Part shown: in pieces, positions 8,406 to 18,732 of the stretch
How the letters are laid out: every line of letters begins with the position of its first letter
Position numbering within the stretch: the first letter of the stretch is position 1
From: Verrucomicrobiia bacterium
GTDB taxonomy: Bacteria; Verrucomicrobiota; Verrucomicrobiia; Limisphaerales; UBA1100
DNA: 64,000 nt
Direction: 5' to 3'
NCBI GenBank assembly: GCA_014239365.1
Contig: JAAZZB010000044.1
Location: 197,320 to 261,319 of the forward strand
The notes under the pieces: generated by a model
What the model was told of the DNA's origin: nothing
The model's input: the letters and a program-made list of their open reading frames with translations, nothing else
The model's database searches: none
Translations under genes and position numbers: made by a program

Positions 8406-11345
8406 ATGCTTGCCCGACGGTTTATTTTCTGGAGTTGTCTGCTCCTCGTGTTCGCGGGCTTCGCTTCGGCACAGGCGGCGGATGAGTTTGAGCAATTCCT
8501 GAAACCGCTCTTCGCCAAGAGTTGTGTGAAATGTCATGGCGGCGAAAAGGTGAAGGGCAAGGTCAACCTCAAGGCAATCACCACCGCCAAGGCATTCCTC
8601 GCCAAACCCAAGTTGATCCAAGAATTGATCGAGGTCATCGACGCGGTCGACATGCCGCCCGAGGACGAGCCGCAACTCACCCAAGCGCAGCGCACAACAA
8701 TGCTGGCCACGCTGAAGACTCAACTGCGCGTGGCCACCGCCGGTGTCAAGACGAGGCACTCGCGCGTCCGCCGCCTCAACCGCTTTCAGTACAACAACGC
8801 CGTGCGCGACCTCTTCGGGCTCAACCGCGATGTGTTCGCACTGTCGGAAAAGCTGATGACGCGCGAGACGATTTACCTCAACGCGCCCAAAATCCCCGAC
8901 CGCGTCAACGTCCGCTCGCTGGCGCTGAACCCCGCGCCCGGCATGCGTGCGGTGCGGGCGTTCCCCAAAGATTTGCGCGCCGCCCACGGGTTTGACAATC
9001 AATCCAACCAGCTCACCCTCTCGCCGCTGCTGCTCGATGCCTTCCTGAGCTTGAGCGTTTCCATCGTCGAAAGCCCCGATTTCAACGAGCAGACCGTCGG
9101 CATTTGGAAAATTATTTTCCAGCCGCCCGCCGAGGGCGCGGACCTTCCCGCCGAAACCCGTAAACGAATCGCGGCCTTTTTAGAGCTCGCCTTCCGCGGC
9201 CCCGTCGAGCCGGCCACCCTCGACCGCTATACCGCCTACGCGCTCGGCAAAATGAAGCAGGAAATCCCCTTCACCATCGCCATGAAAAAGGTCGCCTCAG
9301 CCGCGCTGTCCTCGCCGCTTTTTCTCTATCGCTATCAACTCGCTAACGCGAAGAACTCGCAGTACACCCTCGCCTCCAACCTCTCATTTTTCCTTTGGGC
9401 CAGCGGGCCGGACGCCGAGCTGCTGCGCCTGGCCAAAACCGGTGAGCTGACCCAGCCCGCCGTGCTGGAAAAAACCATCGACCGCATGCTGGCCGACCCG
9501 AAAATCGAGCGCTTCCTCGATACCTTCCCCGCGCAATGGATGCAGCTCGAAAATGTATTGGCCGCCACACCCGACCCCAAACAACACCGACTGTTCGCGC
9601 TGGACAAAAACAACCCGGCCAGCTTGCAGATGTTGATGGAGCCGCTGCTATTGTTTGATGCGGTATTCGTCGAGGATCGACCCATCGCGGACCTCATCAC
9701 GCCGAAGTTTGGCTACCAAAGTGACTTCCTGAAAACATGGTACACCACCGACTTGAAACCGCCGACGGTGGATGTCCGCGAGATTGTGGAGATGAACCGG
9801 CACAATGCGGAACGGCGGAAAGGCCTGGAGACGCTCATCAAAAACACCAAGACCGATCTGGAAGCGGTGATTAAGCCCGTGCGGGCCAAGTTGCTGGCAG
9901 AACGCAAAAAAAATACCGGCGGAAAAAAACCAGTGGACTTGAAGCCCTACGCAGCCTGGGAATTTAATGGCGACCTGAAAAGCTCAGTCAATTCACTCGA
10001 GCTCAAGGCGCACGGCAAGATTCAATTCAAGGACGGCATGGTCGTGCTCAATCGCGCCTATCTGTTGAGCACAAATTTGCCAATTGATTTACGCGCCAAG
10101 AGCCTCGAGGTTTGGTGCAAGGTGGGCAACGTGAACCAACGCGGCGGCGGCGTGATGGGCATCCAAGGCCCGGGCGATTTCTTCGACACCATTGTGCTCG
10201 GTGAACGCAAGCCGCGCCATTGGATTTCCGGCAGCAACGGATTCAGCCGCACCCTCGACTTTCCCGACTCCACCCCAGAGACCGCGGCCAACGAATTGTT
10301 GCACCTCGTCATGGTTTATCAGCCCGACGGCACCACTCGAATGTATCGCAATGGCAAACCCTACGGCCAACCCTTCCGACGCAGCTCGGCCACGTTTCCC
10401 AAGAATCGCAGCTCGGTCATTTTCGGCCTGCGCCATCTGCCGCCGGGCGGAAACAAATACCTCAACGTGAGCATCGACAAAGCCCGCCTGTACAACCGCG
10501 CACTCACCGCCGCCGAGGTCGCCGCCTCGAGCAGTGGCAAAAACCTTTTCATCTCAGAGGCCGATGCGTTGCAGGCGATGACCGCCGGTCAGAAAAAGAA
10601 ACACACGGCCCTGAACGATACGCTCAAACAGGCCGAAGCTGCATTGAAGAGCATTCCCAAGCCTCGCGACACCGGCAAAATTCAGCAGGCCGCCCGCCAA
10701 AAATTTGACAATGAAATACGCAACAAACTGCGGTCGCACATGTTCAACCGTGTGCCCGCCACCGACCCCCGCTACGGCGGGGTCATCACCAGCGCCGCCA
10801 TGCTCAGCATGACCGCCGGGCCCAAGCGAACCCATCCAATCGGGCGCGGAGCCTGGATTATCGAGGTGATCTTCAATAACCCGCCGCCCCCGCCGCCCAA
10901 CGACGTGCCGCCGCTCAACGAGGATGCCTTGGACAAAAAACTAACCATTCGCGAAAAATTCGCCCAGCATCGCAAGAACCCCAGCTGCGCCGGCTGCCAT
11001 TCCCGCCTCGACCCGCTCGGCTTCGCGCTGGAGAATTTCGACATCACCGGCCGCTGGCGCGACAAGTATCCCAACGGCCGCACCGTCGATGCCACCGGAA
11101 CCTTGCTGCGAAAATACAAATTCGACAACATCGTCGACTTCAAAAAATCCATCGCGAAGGAAGACCGCCGTTTCGCCAAAGCCTTAACCGGGCATTTGTT
11201 GCGATTCGCCCTAACCCGCGAACTCAGCCCGGGCGACACACTCACGATAGAAAGCATCGTCAACCAAACCGAGCAAGAAGGATTCAAGCTCAAGTCCCTG
11301 ATCCGAAAAGTGATTCAAAGCGATGGGTTCCTTCAATCGAACTAG
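8406..11345 (+). CDS. DUF1587/DUF1592/DUF1588/DUF1585 cytochrome-type protein with an internal LamG-like module
   Basis: CVKCHGGEKVKGKVNL; RLNRFQYNNAVRDLFGL; HRKNPSCAGCHSRLDPLGFALENFD; internal AKSLEVWCKVGNVNQRGGGVMG...FGLRH. Confidence 0.9.
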   Translation: MLARRFIFWSCLLLVFAGFASAQAADEFEQFLKPLFAKSCVKCHGGEKVKGKVNLKAITTAKAFLAKPKLIQELIEVIDAVDMPPEDEPQLTQAQRTTMLATLKTQLRVATAGVKTRHSRVRRLNRFQYNNAVRDLFGLNRDVFALSEKLMTRETIYLNAPKIPDRVNVRSLALNPAPGMRAVRAFPKDLRAAHGFDNQSNQLTLSPLLLDAFLSLSVSIVESPDFNEQTVGIWKIIFQPPAEGADLPAETRKRIAAFLELAFRGPVEPATLDRYTAYALGKMKQEIPFTIAMKKVASAALSSPLFLYRYQLANAKNSQYTLASNLSFFLWASGPDAELLRLAKTGELTQPAVLEKTIDRMLADPKIERFLDTFPAQWMQLENVLAATPDPKQHRLFALDKNNPASLQMLMEPLLLFDAVFVEDRPIADLITPKFGYQSDFLKTWYTTDLKPPTVDVREIVEMNRHNAERRKGLETLIKNTKTDLEAVIKPVRAKLLAERKKNTGGKKPVDLKPYAAWEFNGDLKSSVNSLELKAHGKIQFKDGMVVLNRAYLLSTNLPIDLRAKSLEVWCKVGNVNQRGGGVMGIQGPGDFFDTIVLGERKPRHWISGSNGFSRTLDFPDSTPETAANELLHLVMVYQPDGTTRMYRNGKPYGQPFRRSSATFPKNRSSVIFGLRHLPPGGNKYLNVSIDKARLYNRALTAAEVAASSSGKNLFISEADALQAMTAGQKKKHTALNDTLKQAEAALKSIPKPRDTGKIQQAARQKFDNEIRNKLRSHMFNRVPATDPRYGGVITSAAMLSMTAGPKRTHPIGRGAWIIEVIFNNPPPPPPNDVPPLNEDALDKKLTIREKFAQHRKNPSCAGCHSRLDPLGFALENFDITGRWRDKYPNGRTVDATGTLLRKYKFDNIVDFKKSIAKEDRRFAKALTGHLLRFALTRELSPGDTLTIESIVNQTEQEGFKLKSLIRKVIQSDGFLQSN

Positions 11346-11435
11346 GCCAGACGATATAAACCGAACATCGGCCCACACCATGGCATTTTAGGCTTTATCA
11401 TTTCCATTGGCTTTGGGTGTGTGTGCGTGTAATCC

Positions 11436-13979
11436 TTGCGGCACGACATGTTACGTTTTTTTGTTACTCTCATTGTATTCACGCTGGGCATCTTTGCTCA
11501 GGCTCAATCGGTGCAGGATTCAGCCACACCGGTTCGGAATATCAAAGCGCCCGACGGCTTCAAGGTGGAGTTGCTGTATTCAGTGCCCAAGCCGGTTCAG
11601 GGTTCATGGGTAAACCTCTGCACCGATAACAAGGGGCGCATCATCGTCAGCGATCAATTCGGCGGGCTGTATCGCTTCAAGCCGCCGACGGCCGGACAGC
11701 CGCTAAAGGCCAAGGATATCGAGAAGGTGCCGGCCAAAATCCGTGCGGCGAATGGGTTGTTGTGGGCGTTCGGGGCGTTGTACGTGGGGGTGAACGATTA
11801 CGAGCGCAAGATGGAGAGTGGTCTTTATCGGGTGACCGATTCGAATGGGGACGACCGGCTGGACAAGGTGGAGAAACTGCGCGGCATGACGGCCCGCGGC
11901 GATCATGGCATCCACGCGATTTTGCCGGGACCGCAGAACTCGCTGTACTTGATCACGGGCAACAACACGACGCCGCTAAACACGCAGAAGTCGCGCGTGC
12001 CGTTGCATTGGGGCGAGGATCATCTGCTGCCGCGCATGCCGGACGGGCGCGGGCACAACCGCGATCGGCTGGCGCCGGGCGGGATTATTTACAAGGTGTC
12101 GCCGGATGGAAAAAAGTGGGAGATTGTTTCGTCGGGCTATCGCAACATTTTCGACGGCGGCTTCAATCGCGATGGCGAGCTCTTCACGTACGACGCGGAC
12201 ATGGAGTACGATTTCAACACCTCATGGTATCGCCCCACCCGCATCAATCACGTGACCAGCGGCAGCATGTGGGGCTGGCGCAACGGCACGGGTAAGCGAC
12301 CGGAGTTTTATCCGGACACCCTGCCGCCGGCGATCAACATCGGCCCCGGTTCGCCCACGGGCACGGTGTTCGGCTACGGCGCGAAGTTCCCCGCCAAATA
12401 TCAAAACGCCTTTTTCATCCTCGACTGGAGTTGGGGCAAGATTCACGCGATCCACCTCAAGCCGCATGGCTCCAGCTACACGGGCACGAAGGAGACCTTC
12501 ATCACCGGCAGTCCTCTGCCGGTCACGGACGTGATCATCCATCCGAAGGACGGCGCGATGTATTTCACCATCGGCGGACGCAAGGTGCAGTCGGGCTTGT
12601 ATCGCGTGACGTACTCGGGCAAGGAATCCACGAAGCCGGCGGTGAAGCGCACGATGCATTACGGACGCATTCTGCGGCAGAAGCTGGAGAATTTTCACGG
12701 GGTGCAACACAAGGATGCGGTAAACCAATCGTGGCCGCACTTGGATCACGGCGATCGCTTTATTCGCTGGGCAGCGTTGACGGCGGTGCAGCATCAACCG
12801 TTGGCACAATGGAAAGCCCGCGCGTTGAATGAAAAGAATTTCAACAAACGCGTGGCGGCGTTGCTTGGGCTTTGCAAAGTTGCGGCGAGCGATCCGGCTA
12901 ATGGCAAAGCTGCGCCAGTGGACAAGCAACTCGCGGCGGCGGTTTACAAATCGTTGGCGGAAGTGAAGTGGGACAAGCTGAATCACGCAGGCAAACTCAC
13001 GTTAGTGAGGACTTATCAAATCGCGCTCGTGCGTTTTGGCAAACCAAACGCGGTTGCCGTGAAAAAAATTATCGCGCAACTGAACCCGCATTTCCCAGCA
13101 CCCACTTTTGAGGAGAATTGGCTGCTCTGCGAAACGCTCGTTTTCCTGCAAGCGCCCGGCACGGCGGCCAAGGGGATCAAGCTTTTGCAGGCGGCGGACA
13201 CGCAGGAGGAGCAGATTGAGTACGCGCGCTCACTGCGGATGCTCAAGGCCGGCTGGACGACGGAGCTGCGCACGGCTTATTTCAACTGGTTTTTAAAAGC
13301 GGCCAGTTACCGCGGCGGGCGGAGCTTCAGCATTTTTATTGGGTTCATTCGGCGCGATGCCGTGGCGAGCTTGAGTGCCAAGGAGAAACTGGAGTTGAAA
13401 GATTTGCTTGCGAAAAAGCCGGTGGTGAAGTCGCCTTTCGAAATCATGGCGGAAGCGATGATCGGTCGGAAGTACGTGAAGCAATGGAAGCTCGACGAGC
13501 TCAGCACGGCGGCCAAGACAAAGCTGAAGCAGCGCGATTTCGCACGCGGGCGAAAGATGTTTTCCGCGGGCGGCTGTTTCGCCTGCCATCGTTTTGATAA
13601 CAAAGGCGGCATGACGGGGCCGGATCTTACCAGCGCGGGCGGCCGATATTCGGCGCATGATTTGCTTGAGCAGATCATCAACCCGAGCAAGGAAATCAAC
13701 GAACAGTTTGTGCCGGTGGTGGTGAAAATGAAAGACGGCTCCACCGTCACCGGCGTGGTGGTGAACATGAACGGCGACCGCGTGAGCGTAAACACGGACA
13801 TGTTCGACCCGAATCAGCAAGTCAACGTCAATCGCCCCGACGTCGTGAGCATCGAACCCTCCAAGGTTTCGCCGATGCCTCCGGGTTTGCTAAATTTGAT
13901 GCGCGAGGATGAAGTGATGGATTTGCTTGCATACATTTTAAGCGGCGGTGATCGCAATCATCCGGCCTTTAAAAAATGA
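11436..13979 (+). CDS. PVC-type heme-binding domain c-type cytochrome / membrane-bound dehydrogenase-like protein
   Basis: N-terminal propeller-like region; GCFACHRFDNKGGMTGPDLTSAGGRYSAHDLLEQIINPSKEINEQF. Confidence 0.88.
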   Translation: MRHDMLRFFVTLIVFTLGIFAQAQSVQDSATPVRNIKAPDGFKVELLYSVPKPVQGSWVNLCTDNKGRIIVSDQFGGLYRFKPPTAGQPLKAKDIEKVPAKIRAANGLLWAFGALYVGVNDYERKMESGLYRVTDSNGDDRLDKVEKLRGMTARGDHGIHAILPGPQNSLYLITGNNTTPLNTQKSRVPLHWGEDHLLPRMPDGRGHNRDRLAPGGIIYKVSPDGKKWEIVSSGYRNIFDGGFNRDGELFTYDADMEYDFNTSWYRPTRINHVTSGSMWGWRNGTGKRPEFYPDTLPPAINIGPGSPTGTVFGYGAKFPAKYQNAFFILDWSWGKIHAIHLKPHGSSYTGTKETFITGSPLPVTDVIIHPKDGAMYFTIGGRKVQSGLYRVTYSGKESTKPAVKRTMHYGRILRQKLENFHGVQHKDAVNQSWPHLDHGDRFIRWAALTAVQHQPLAQWKARALNEKNFNKRVAALLGLCKVAASDPANGKAAPVDKQLAAAVYKSLAEVKWDKLNHAGKLTLVRTYQIALVRFGKPNAVAVKKIIAQLNPHFPAPTFEENWLLCETLVFLQAPGTAAKGIKLLQAADTQEEQIEYARSLRMLKAGWTTELRTAYFNWFLKAASYRGGRSFSIFIGFIRRDAVASLSAKEKLELKDLLAKKPVVKSPFEIMAEAMIGRKYVKQWKLDELSTAAKTKLKQRDFARGRKMFSAGGCFACHRFDNKGGMTGPDLTSAGGRYSAHDLLEQIINPSKEINEQFVPVVVKMKDGSTVTGVVVNMNGDRVSVNTDMFDPNQQVNVNRPDVVSIEPSKVSPMPPGLLNLMREDEVMDLLAYILSGGDRNHPAFKK

Positions 13980-14941
13980 TTATGAAACAATTCATTCAAC
14001 TAACTTACGCTGTGCTGGTGTCGACACTCATCAGCTGTGGTGGTGGAGGCGAAAACGCCGAAGTAGAAACACCGGTGATCGGTTACACCACGAAAGATTT
14101 GTCGAATCCGTTTTTCAATATCATTGGCGACACTTTGAAGGCAGAGGCGACCAAACACGGTTACGAGGTGATCGTGGTGGATGGCGGGGATCGTGCGGAA
14201 ACACAGGACAAGCAGATTGATGATTTCATTTCGCGCAAGGTGAAGGCGATCGTGGTGAGTCCGTGCGACAGCAAGTCGGTGGCGGCTTCGATCCGCAAGG
14301 CGAATAAAGCGGGTATCCCAGTGTTCACGGTGGACTTGGCGTGCACGGACGAGACGGCGGAAATCGTGAGCCACGTGGAGACGGATAATTACGGCGGCGG
14401 CAAGCTGGCGGGCGATGCGATGGTGAAAGCGATCGGCACGGTCGGCGGCAAGGTGCTCATTCTGCATTTGGCCACGGCGGATTCCTGCGTGCAGCGGGTG
14501 ACGGGTTTCACCGAGGTGATCGAGGCGCACAACGCAAAGAACGGAAGTGCGAAGATCGTGATTTCGGAAACACTTCCGGGCGGCGGCAATCAGCAGGACA
14601 GCAAAAAATCTACCGCGGCGTTTGTGCAGGGCAACAAGGATTTGCGCGCGATTTTTGCGATCAATGATCCCTCGGCGCTGGGCGCATACGCGGCATTGAA
14701 GCAGGCGGGCATGGAAGGCGGGGTAACGATTGTGGGGTTCGACGGCGAGAAGGCGGGGAAGCAGGCGATCAAGGATGGGAAAATTTTTGCCGATCCAATT
14801 CAGTATCCTGATGAGATGGCGCGCATCACGATGGACAGCATTTTGAAATACATCGACGGCCGGAAGCCGGAACGGGTGATCAAAATTCCCGCCAAGCTGT
14901 ATTATAAGGAGGACGCGGACAAGGATCCTGAATTGAAATAA
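13976..14941 (+). CDS. Ribose-type sugar ABC transporter substrate-binding lipoprotein
   Basis: Lipobox-like LVSTLISCGGG; NPFFNIIGDTLKAEATKHGYEVIVVDGGD; upstream of matching ATPase and permease. Confidence 0.88.
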   Translation: MIMKQFIQLTYAVLVSTLISCGGGGENAEVETPVIGYTTKDLSNPFFNIIGDTLKAEATKHGYEVIVVDGGDRAETQDKQIDDFISRKVKAIVVSPCDSKSVAASIRKANKAGIPVFTVDLACTDETAEIVSHVETDNYGGGKLAGDAMVKAIGTVGGKVLILHLATADSCVQRVTGFTEVIEAHNAKNGSAKIVISETLPGGGNQQDSKKSTAAFVQGNKDLRAIFAINDPSALGAYAALKQAGMEGGVTIVGFDGEKAGKQAIKDGKIFADPIQYPDEMARITMDSILKYIDGRKPERVIKIPAKLYYKEDADKDPELK

Positions 14942-14942
14942 T

Positions 14943-16466
14943 ATGGCGGATCGCGCCTCCACCACCGCCGTGCCGTTGCTGCGGATGGCCGGCATTGAAA
15001 AAGGATTTCCGGGAGTGCGGGCGCTGGACGGGGTGGATTTGGAATTATACGCGGGCGAAGTGCTGGGGTTGCTCGGCGAAAATGGCGCGGGCAAAAGCAC
15101 GCTGATCAAGATGCTCGGCGGGGCTCATCGGCCGGACGCGGGGTCGGTGGAGATGAATGGGACACCGCTGGATATTCGGAGTCCGGCGGATTCTCAAGCG
15201 GCGGGGATTGCGGTCATTTATCAGGAATTCAATCTCGTGCCCGGATTGTCGGCACGGGAAAATATTTTTCTCGGGCAGGAAACCACGCGCGCGGGTTTTA
15301 TTGCGGCAGATGAAGAACGGCAGCGCGCGCGCGAGTTGTTCGATCGGCTTGGCGTGAAGATTGATCCTGAAACACGCTGCGCCGAATTATCTGTCGCCGA
15401 GCAACAGGAGGTGGAAATTGCCAAAGCGCTGGCGCGTGATGCGCGACTGATCGTGATGGACGAGCCGAGTTCGGCGTTGTCGCCCACCGAGGTGGCGCGG
15501 CTGCTGGCGGTGGTGCGCGAGCTGAAGGCGCAGGGCATCGGAGTGATTTATATCAGCCACCGGTTGGATGAAATTTTTGAAATCGCGGATCGCGTGACGG
15601 TGCTTCGTGATGGCGGGCTGGTGGGCACACAATCGATTGGTGAGTACACGCGGGCGAGCATGATCGAGATGATGGTGGGCCGCAAACTGGATCAGGAATT
15701 CCCGAAAGTCACCGCGGAGATCGGCGAGGAACGGTTGGTGGTGAATGGGCTTGCGCGTGGACGGCACGTGCGCGAGGTGTCCTTCGGCATTCGGCGTGGC
15801 GAGGTGCTGGGGCTCACCGGTTTGGTGGGTGCGGGGCGCACGGAAACCGCGCGGCTGATCTTCGGTGCGGACACACGCGAGGCCGGCACCATCACGCTGG
15901 ATGGCCAGAATCTTTCGCTTCGTTCCCCGCGCGAAGCCGTGGCGGCGGGCATTTGCCTGCTTCCGGAAGATCGCAAATTGCAGGGGCTGGTGCTGGGCCA
16001 ATCGGTGCGCGAAAATTTCGGCCTGCCGAATCTGACATCGTTCGCGCGTTTCGGTTTCATTGATGCCAAGCGCGAGGCCGAGGCACTCGATGCGCACGTA
16101 GACAAACTGCAAATTAAATTATCCAGCGCCGATCAATCTGCCGACACGCTCTCGGGCGGCAATCAGCAAAAAGTGGTGCTCGCGAAATGGCTGGAGCGTA
16201 ACGCGGAGGTGATCATATTCGACGAACCCACGCGCGGCATCGATGTGGGCGCGAAGTACGAAATCTATCAACTCATCAACCGGCTCGCCGCGGCGGGCAA
16301 GGCAATCCTGATGATCAGCTCCGAGCTGCCGGAAGTGCTGGGAATGAGCGACCGGATTTTGGTGATGCACGAGGGCCGCATCACCGGCGAGATCACCGAT
16401 GTGGCCGGTGCCACGCAGTCGGATCTCATGCGGCTCGCCGTAGGGCAAGCGGAACTGGCGGCATGA
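14943..16466 (+). CDS. Ribose-type sugar ABC transporter, duplicated ATP-binding protein
   Basis: GENGAGKSTLIKML; LSVAEQQEVEIAKALARDARLIVMDEPSSAL; second half LSGGNQQKVVLAKWL. Confidence 0.93.
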   Translation: MADRASTTAVPLLRMAGIEKGFPGVRALDGVDLELYAGEVLGLLGENGAGKSTLIKMLGGAHRPDAGSVEMNGTPLDIRSPADSQAAGIAVIYQEFNLVPGLSARENIFLGQETTRAGFIAADEERQRARELFDRLGVKIDPETRCAELSVAEQQEVEIAKALARDARLIVMDEPSSALSPTEVARLLAVVRELKAQGIGVIYISHRLDEIFEIADRVTVLRDGGLVGTQSIGEYTRASMIEMMVGRKLDQEFPKVTAEIGEERLVVNGLARGRHVREVSFGIRRGEVLGLTGLVGAGRTETARLIFGADTREAGTITLDGQNLSLRSPREAVAAGICLLPEDRKLQGLVLGQSVRENFGLPNLTSFARFGFIDAKREAEALDAHVDKLQIKLSSADQSADTLSGGNQQKVVLAKWLERNAEVIIFDEPTRGIDVGAKYEIYQLINRLAAAGKAILMISSELPEVLGMSDRILVMHEGRITGEITDVAGATQSDLMRLAVGQAELAA

Positions 16467-17836
16467 AAAAAATTTTCCAATCCAGGATCGTTTCTGAATT
16501 TGGCACGCTGTTGGTGTTGCTGCTGCTCTTTGCCTATTTCACCGTGGCGACTTGGCGGGTGATCCATCCCGTCACCGACGAGGCCGCCCGCGAAGTTGCG
16601 GGTAAAATCTCCAGCCAAAATTCATCCGCCCGCGTGCTCATTGCCGTTCGCGGCGGCGGTGGCGAACAGCCGTTTGCAGAGGAATTGAAAGCCAGTTTGG
16701 AACAGGCGGGTTGCCATGTGATCGCGGTGGAATCCGGCTCACCTGCGGATTTTTCGGCAACGCTTCAAAAACTGGGTGAGCAAAACCAGACCGTGCATTT
16801 CATCGCCGCCACTTTCGAAGCCTCCGCCAATGGCGTGCTCCGGCCCGAGCCGGGCAAGGCTGGGGATCACACTTTGCCGGGCCTTCAGCAGCGGCATCCA
16901 TCGTTGGCCGGAGCCACGGTCGTCGTGCCCGAAAGTTACGAGTCATCACAATTCCTCACACGCGGCAACGTGCTAAATATTGCCAACCACATTTCCTATA
17001 CCGCCATCATCGCGATCGGGATGACGCTCGTCATCATCACCGCCGGCATTGATCTTTCCGTTGGAAGCCTGATGGCCTTCGCGGCGGTAACCACCGCGTG
17101 GATGATCGAGCACTGGGGCGGCGCGGCGGATGCCACGGCCATTGGCATGATCTGCTGTTGCGTGGGCGGTCTGGGATTGTGCGGCTTGTTCGGCGCTTTT
17201 TCCGGCGTGATGATCACCGCGTTTCGCATCCCGGCTTTCATTTGCACGCTGGGCGTGATGATGATCGCCCGCGGCTTGGCGCACACCATCGCCCCGCGCG
17301 AAAACATTAGCGTGGACGCCGCCGGCTTTGATTGGCTCGGTAGTCAGTCCACACTTTTCGGCGTGCCCAATCCTGTCATGCTCATGATTCTCCTGTTCAT
17401 CGGCGCGCATATCCTCATGACGCGCACCACGCTCGGCCGCTACATTTACGCCGTGGGCGGCAATGCCGAGGCCGCGCGACTTTCCGGCGTGCCAGTGAAG
17501 TGGGTGTTGATTTTCGTGTACGCGTTGTGTGGTCTGCTCGCCGGCGTCGCGGGCATTATCAACGCGTCACTATTTGGAAACGGCAACCCGCGGTTTGGCG
17601 AAGGCGAGGAATTACAAGTCATCGCCGCCGTCGTCGTGGGCGGCACCAGCTTGGCCGGCGGCGAAGGGCGCATCCTCGGCACGCTCATTGGCGCGCTCAT
17701 CATCGCGGTGATTTACAGTGGCATGAACCAAACCGGCGTGGGCGAGCACATGCAAAAAGTCGTCTTCGGCCTCCTCATTCTCGCCGCCGTGCTGCTGGAT
17801 CAATTAAAAAAACGCGGCTTGAAACAAACCACCTAA
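16463..17836 (+). CDS. Ribose-type sugar ABC transporter permease with a long soluble insertion after TM1
   Basis: GMTLVIITAGIDLSVGSLMAF and AAVVVGGTSLAGGEGRILGT motifs; about 130 aa between the first hydrophobic helix and the canonical core. Confidence 0.9.
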   Translation: MKKIFQSRIVSEFGTLLVLLLLFAYFTVATWRVIHPVTDEAAREVAGKISSQNSSARVLIAVRGGGGEQPFAEELKASLEQAGCHVIAVESGSPADFSATLQKLGEQNQTVHFIAATFEASANGVLRPEPGKAGDHTLPGLQQRHPSLAGATVVVPESYESSQFLTRGNVLNIANHISYTAIIAIGMTLVIITAGIDLSVGSLMAFAAVTTAWMIEHWGGAADATAIGMICCCVGGLGLCGLFGAFSGVMITAFRIPAFICTLGVMMIARGLAHTIAPRENISVDAAGFDWLGSQSTLFGVPNPVMLMILLFIGAHILMTRTTLGRYIYAVGGNAEAARLSGVPVKWVLIFVYALCGLLAGVAGIINASLFGNGNPRFGEGEELQVIAAVVVGGTSLAGGEGRILGTLIGALIIAVIYSGMNQTGVGEHMQKVVFGLLILAAVLLDQLKKRGLKQTT

Positions 17837-18621
17837 ACCAACTCCCCGCGCAAAATCGTCACCGCTTGGCCGCGCAGCAGAACGCGGTTGCCCGCCAATT
17901 TCACTTTCACCACGCCACCGCGTGGCGAGGCTTGGAAGGCGGTCATTTCATTTTTGCCCAAACGCTCTGCCCAAAATGGCGCGAGCGCGCAATGGGCCGA
18001 GCCGGTGACGGGGTCTTCATTGATGCACTCGGCCGGAGCGAAAAAGCGCGAAAGGAAATCGTACTCCGGCACATCGGATGGCGCGGTGACGATGAACCCG
18101 CGCACGGGCAAACGGCTAAGGCCGGCGAAGTCTGGATTCAAGTCACGCAACTCCTCGGCATCGGTCAGCTCCAACAACAAATCAAACCGACTGCGCCCGA
18201 CAAATTTTGGCACGCTGCCGAGCAAATCCGATAACCCTGACGGCATCTCTATGGCCTCGGCGGGTGTGGCCGGAAAATCCAATTCAATCCAATCACCCAC
18301 ACGCTTCGCCGTGAGCAAGCCACTGCGCGTGTGAAAGCGCGCCGTGACATCCTCCGGCAATCGTTTCGTTTCCCAAAGCGTGTGCGCGCTGGCGAGCGTG
18401 GCGTGCCCGCACAAATCCACCTCCGTCGCAGGCGTGAACCATCGCAGCCCAAAACCATCCGAATGCGGTGTAATGAAAGCCGTCTCCGAAAGATTCATCT
18501 CCGCCGCCATCGATTGCATCCAATCGGCGTCCGCCTCCTTTTCCAAAAAACACACCGCCGCTGGATTACCGGTGAAGGGACCGGAAGCAAAAGCATCAAC
18601 TTGATAAATGGGCAGGCTCAT
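17833..18621 (-). CDS. PhzF-family isomerase/phenazine biosynthesis-like protein
   Basis: MSLPIYQVDAFASGPFTGNPAAVCFLE...; CGHATLASAHTLWE; DPVTGSAHCALAPFWAERLGK. Start placed at internal ATG (MSLPIYQ). Confidence 0.92.
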   Translation of the reverse strand: MSLPIYQVDAFASGPFTGNPAAVCFLEKEADADWMQSMAAEMNLSETAFITPHSDGFGLRWFTPATEVDLCGHATLASAHTLWETKRLPEDVTARFHTRSGLLTAKRVGDWIELDFPATPAEAIEMPSGLSDLLGSVPKFVGRSRFDLLLELTDAEELRDLNPDFAGLSRLPVRGFIVTAPSDVPEYDFLSRFFAPAECINEDPVTGSAHCALAPFWAERLGKNEMTAFQASPRGGVVKVKLAGNRVLLRGQAVTILRGELV

Positions 18622-18661
18622 ACGCCAAACAATAAAATAGGAAAAAATGAAAACCAATCTT

Positions 18662-18730
18662 TAACACGGATGGGCACGATATTCAGGATGGGAAAAAACA
18701 AATCCTGTGCATCGTGAATATCTGTGTTCA
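18662..18730. repeat. Intergenic inverted repeat, ATATTCAGGAT family
   Basis: taacacggatgggcacgatattcaggat...aatcctgtgcatcgtgaatatctgtgtt. Confidence 0.7.
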
Positions 18731-18732
18731 AT

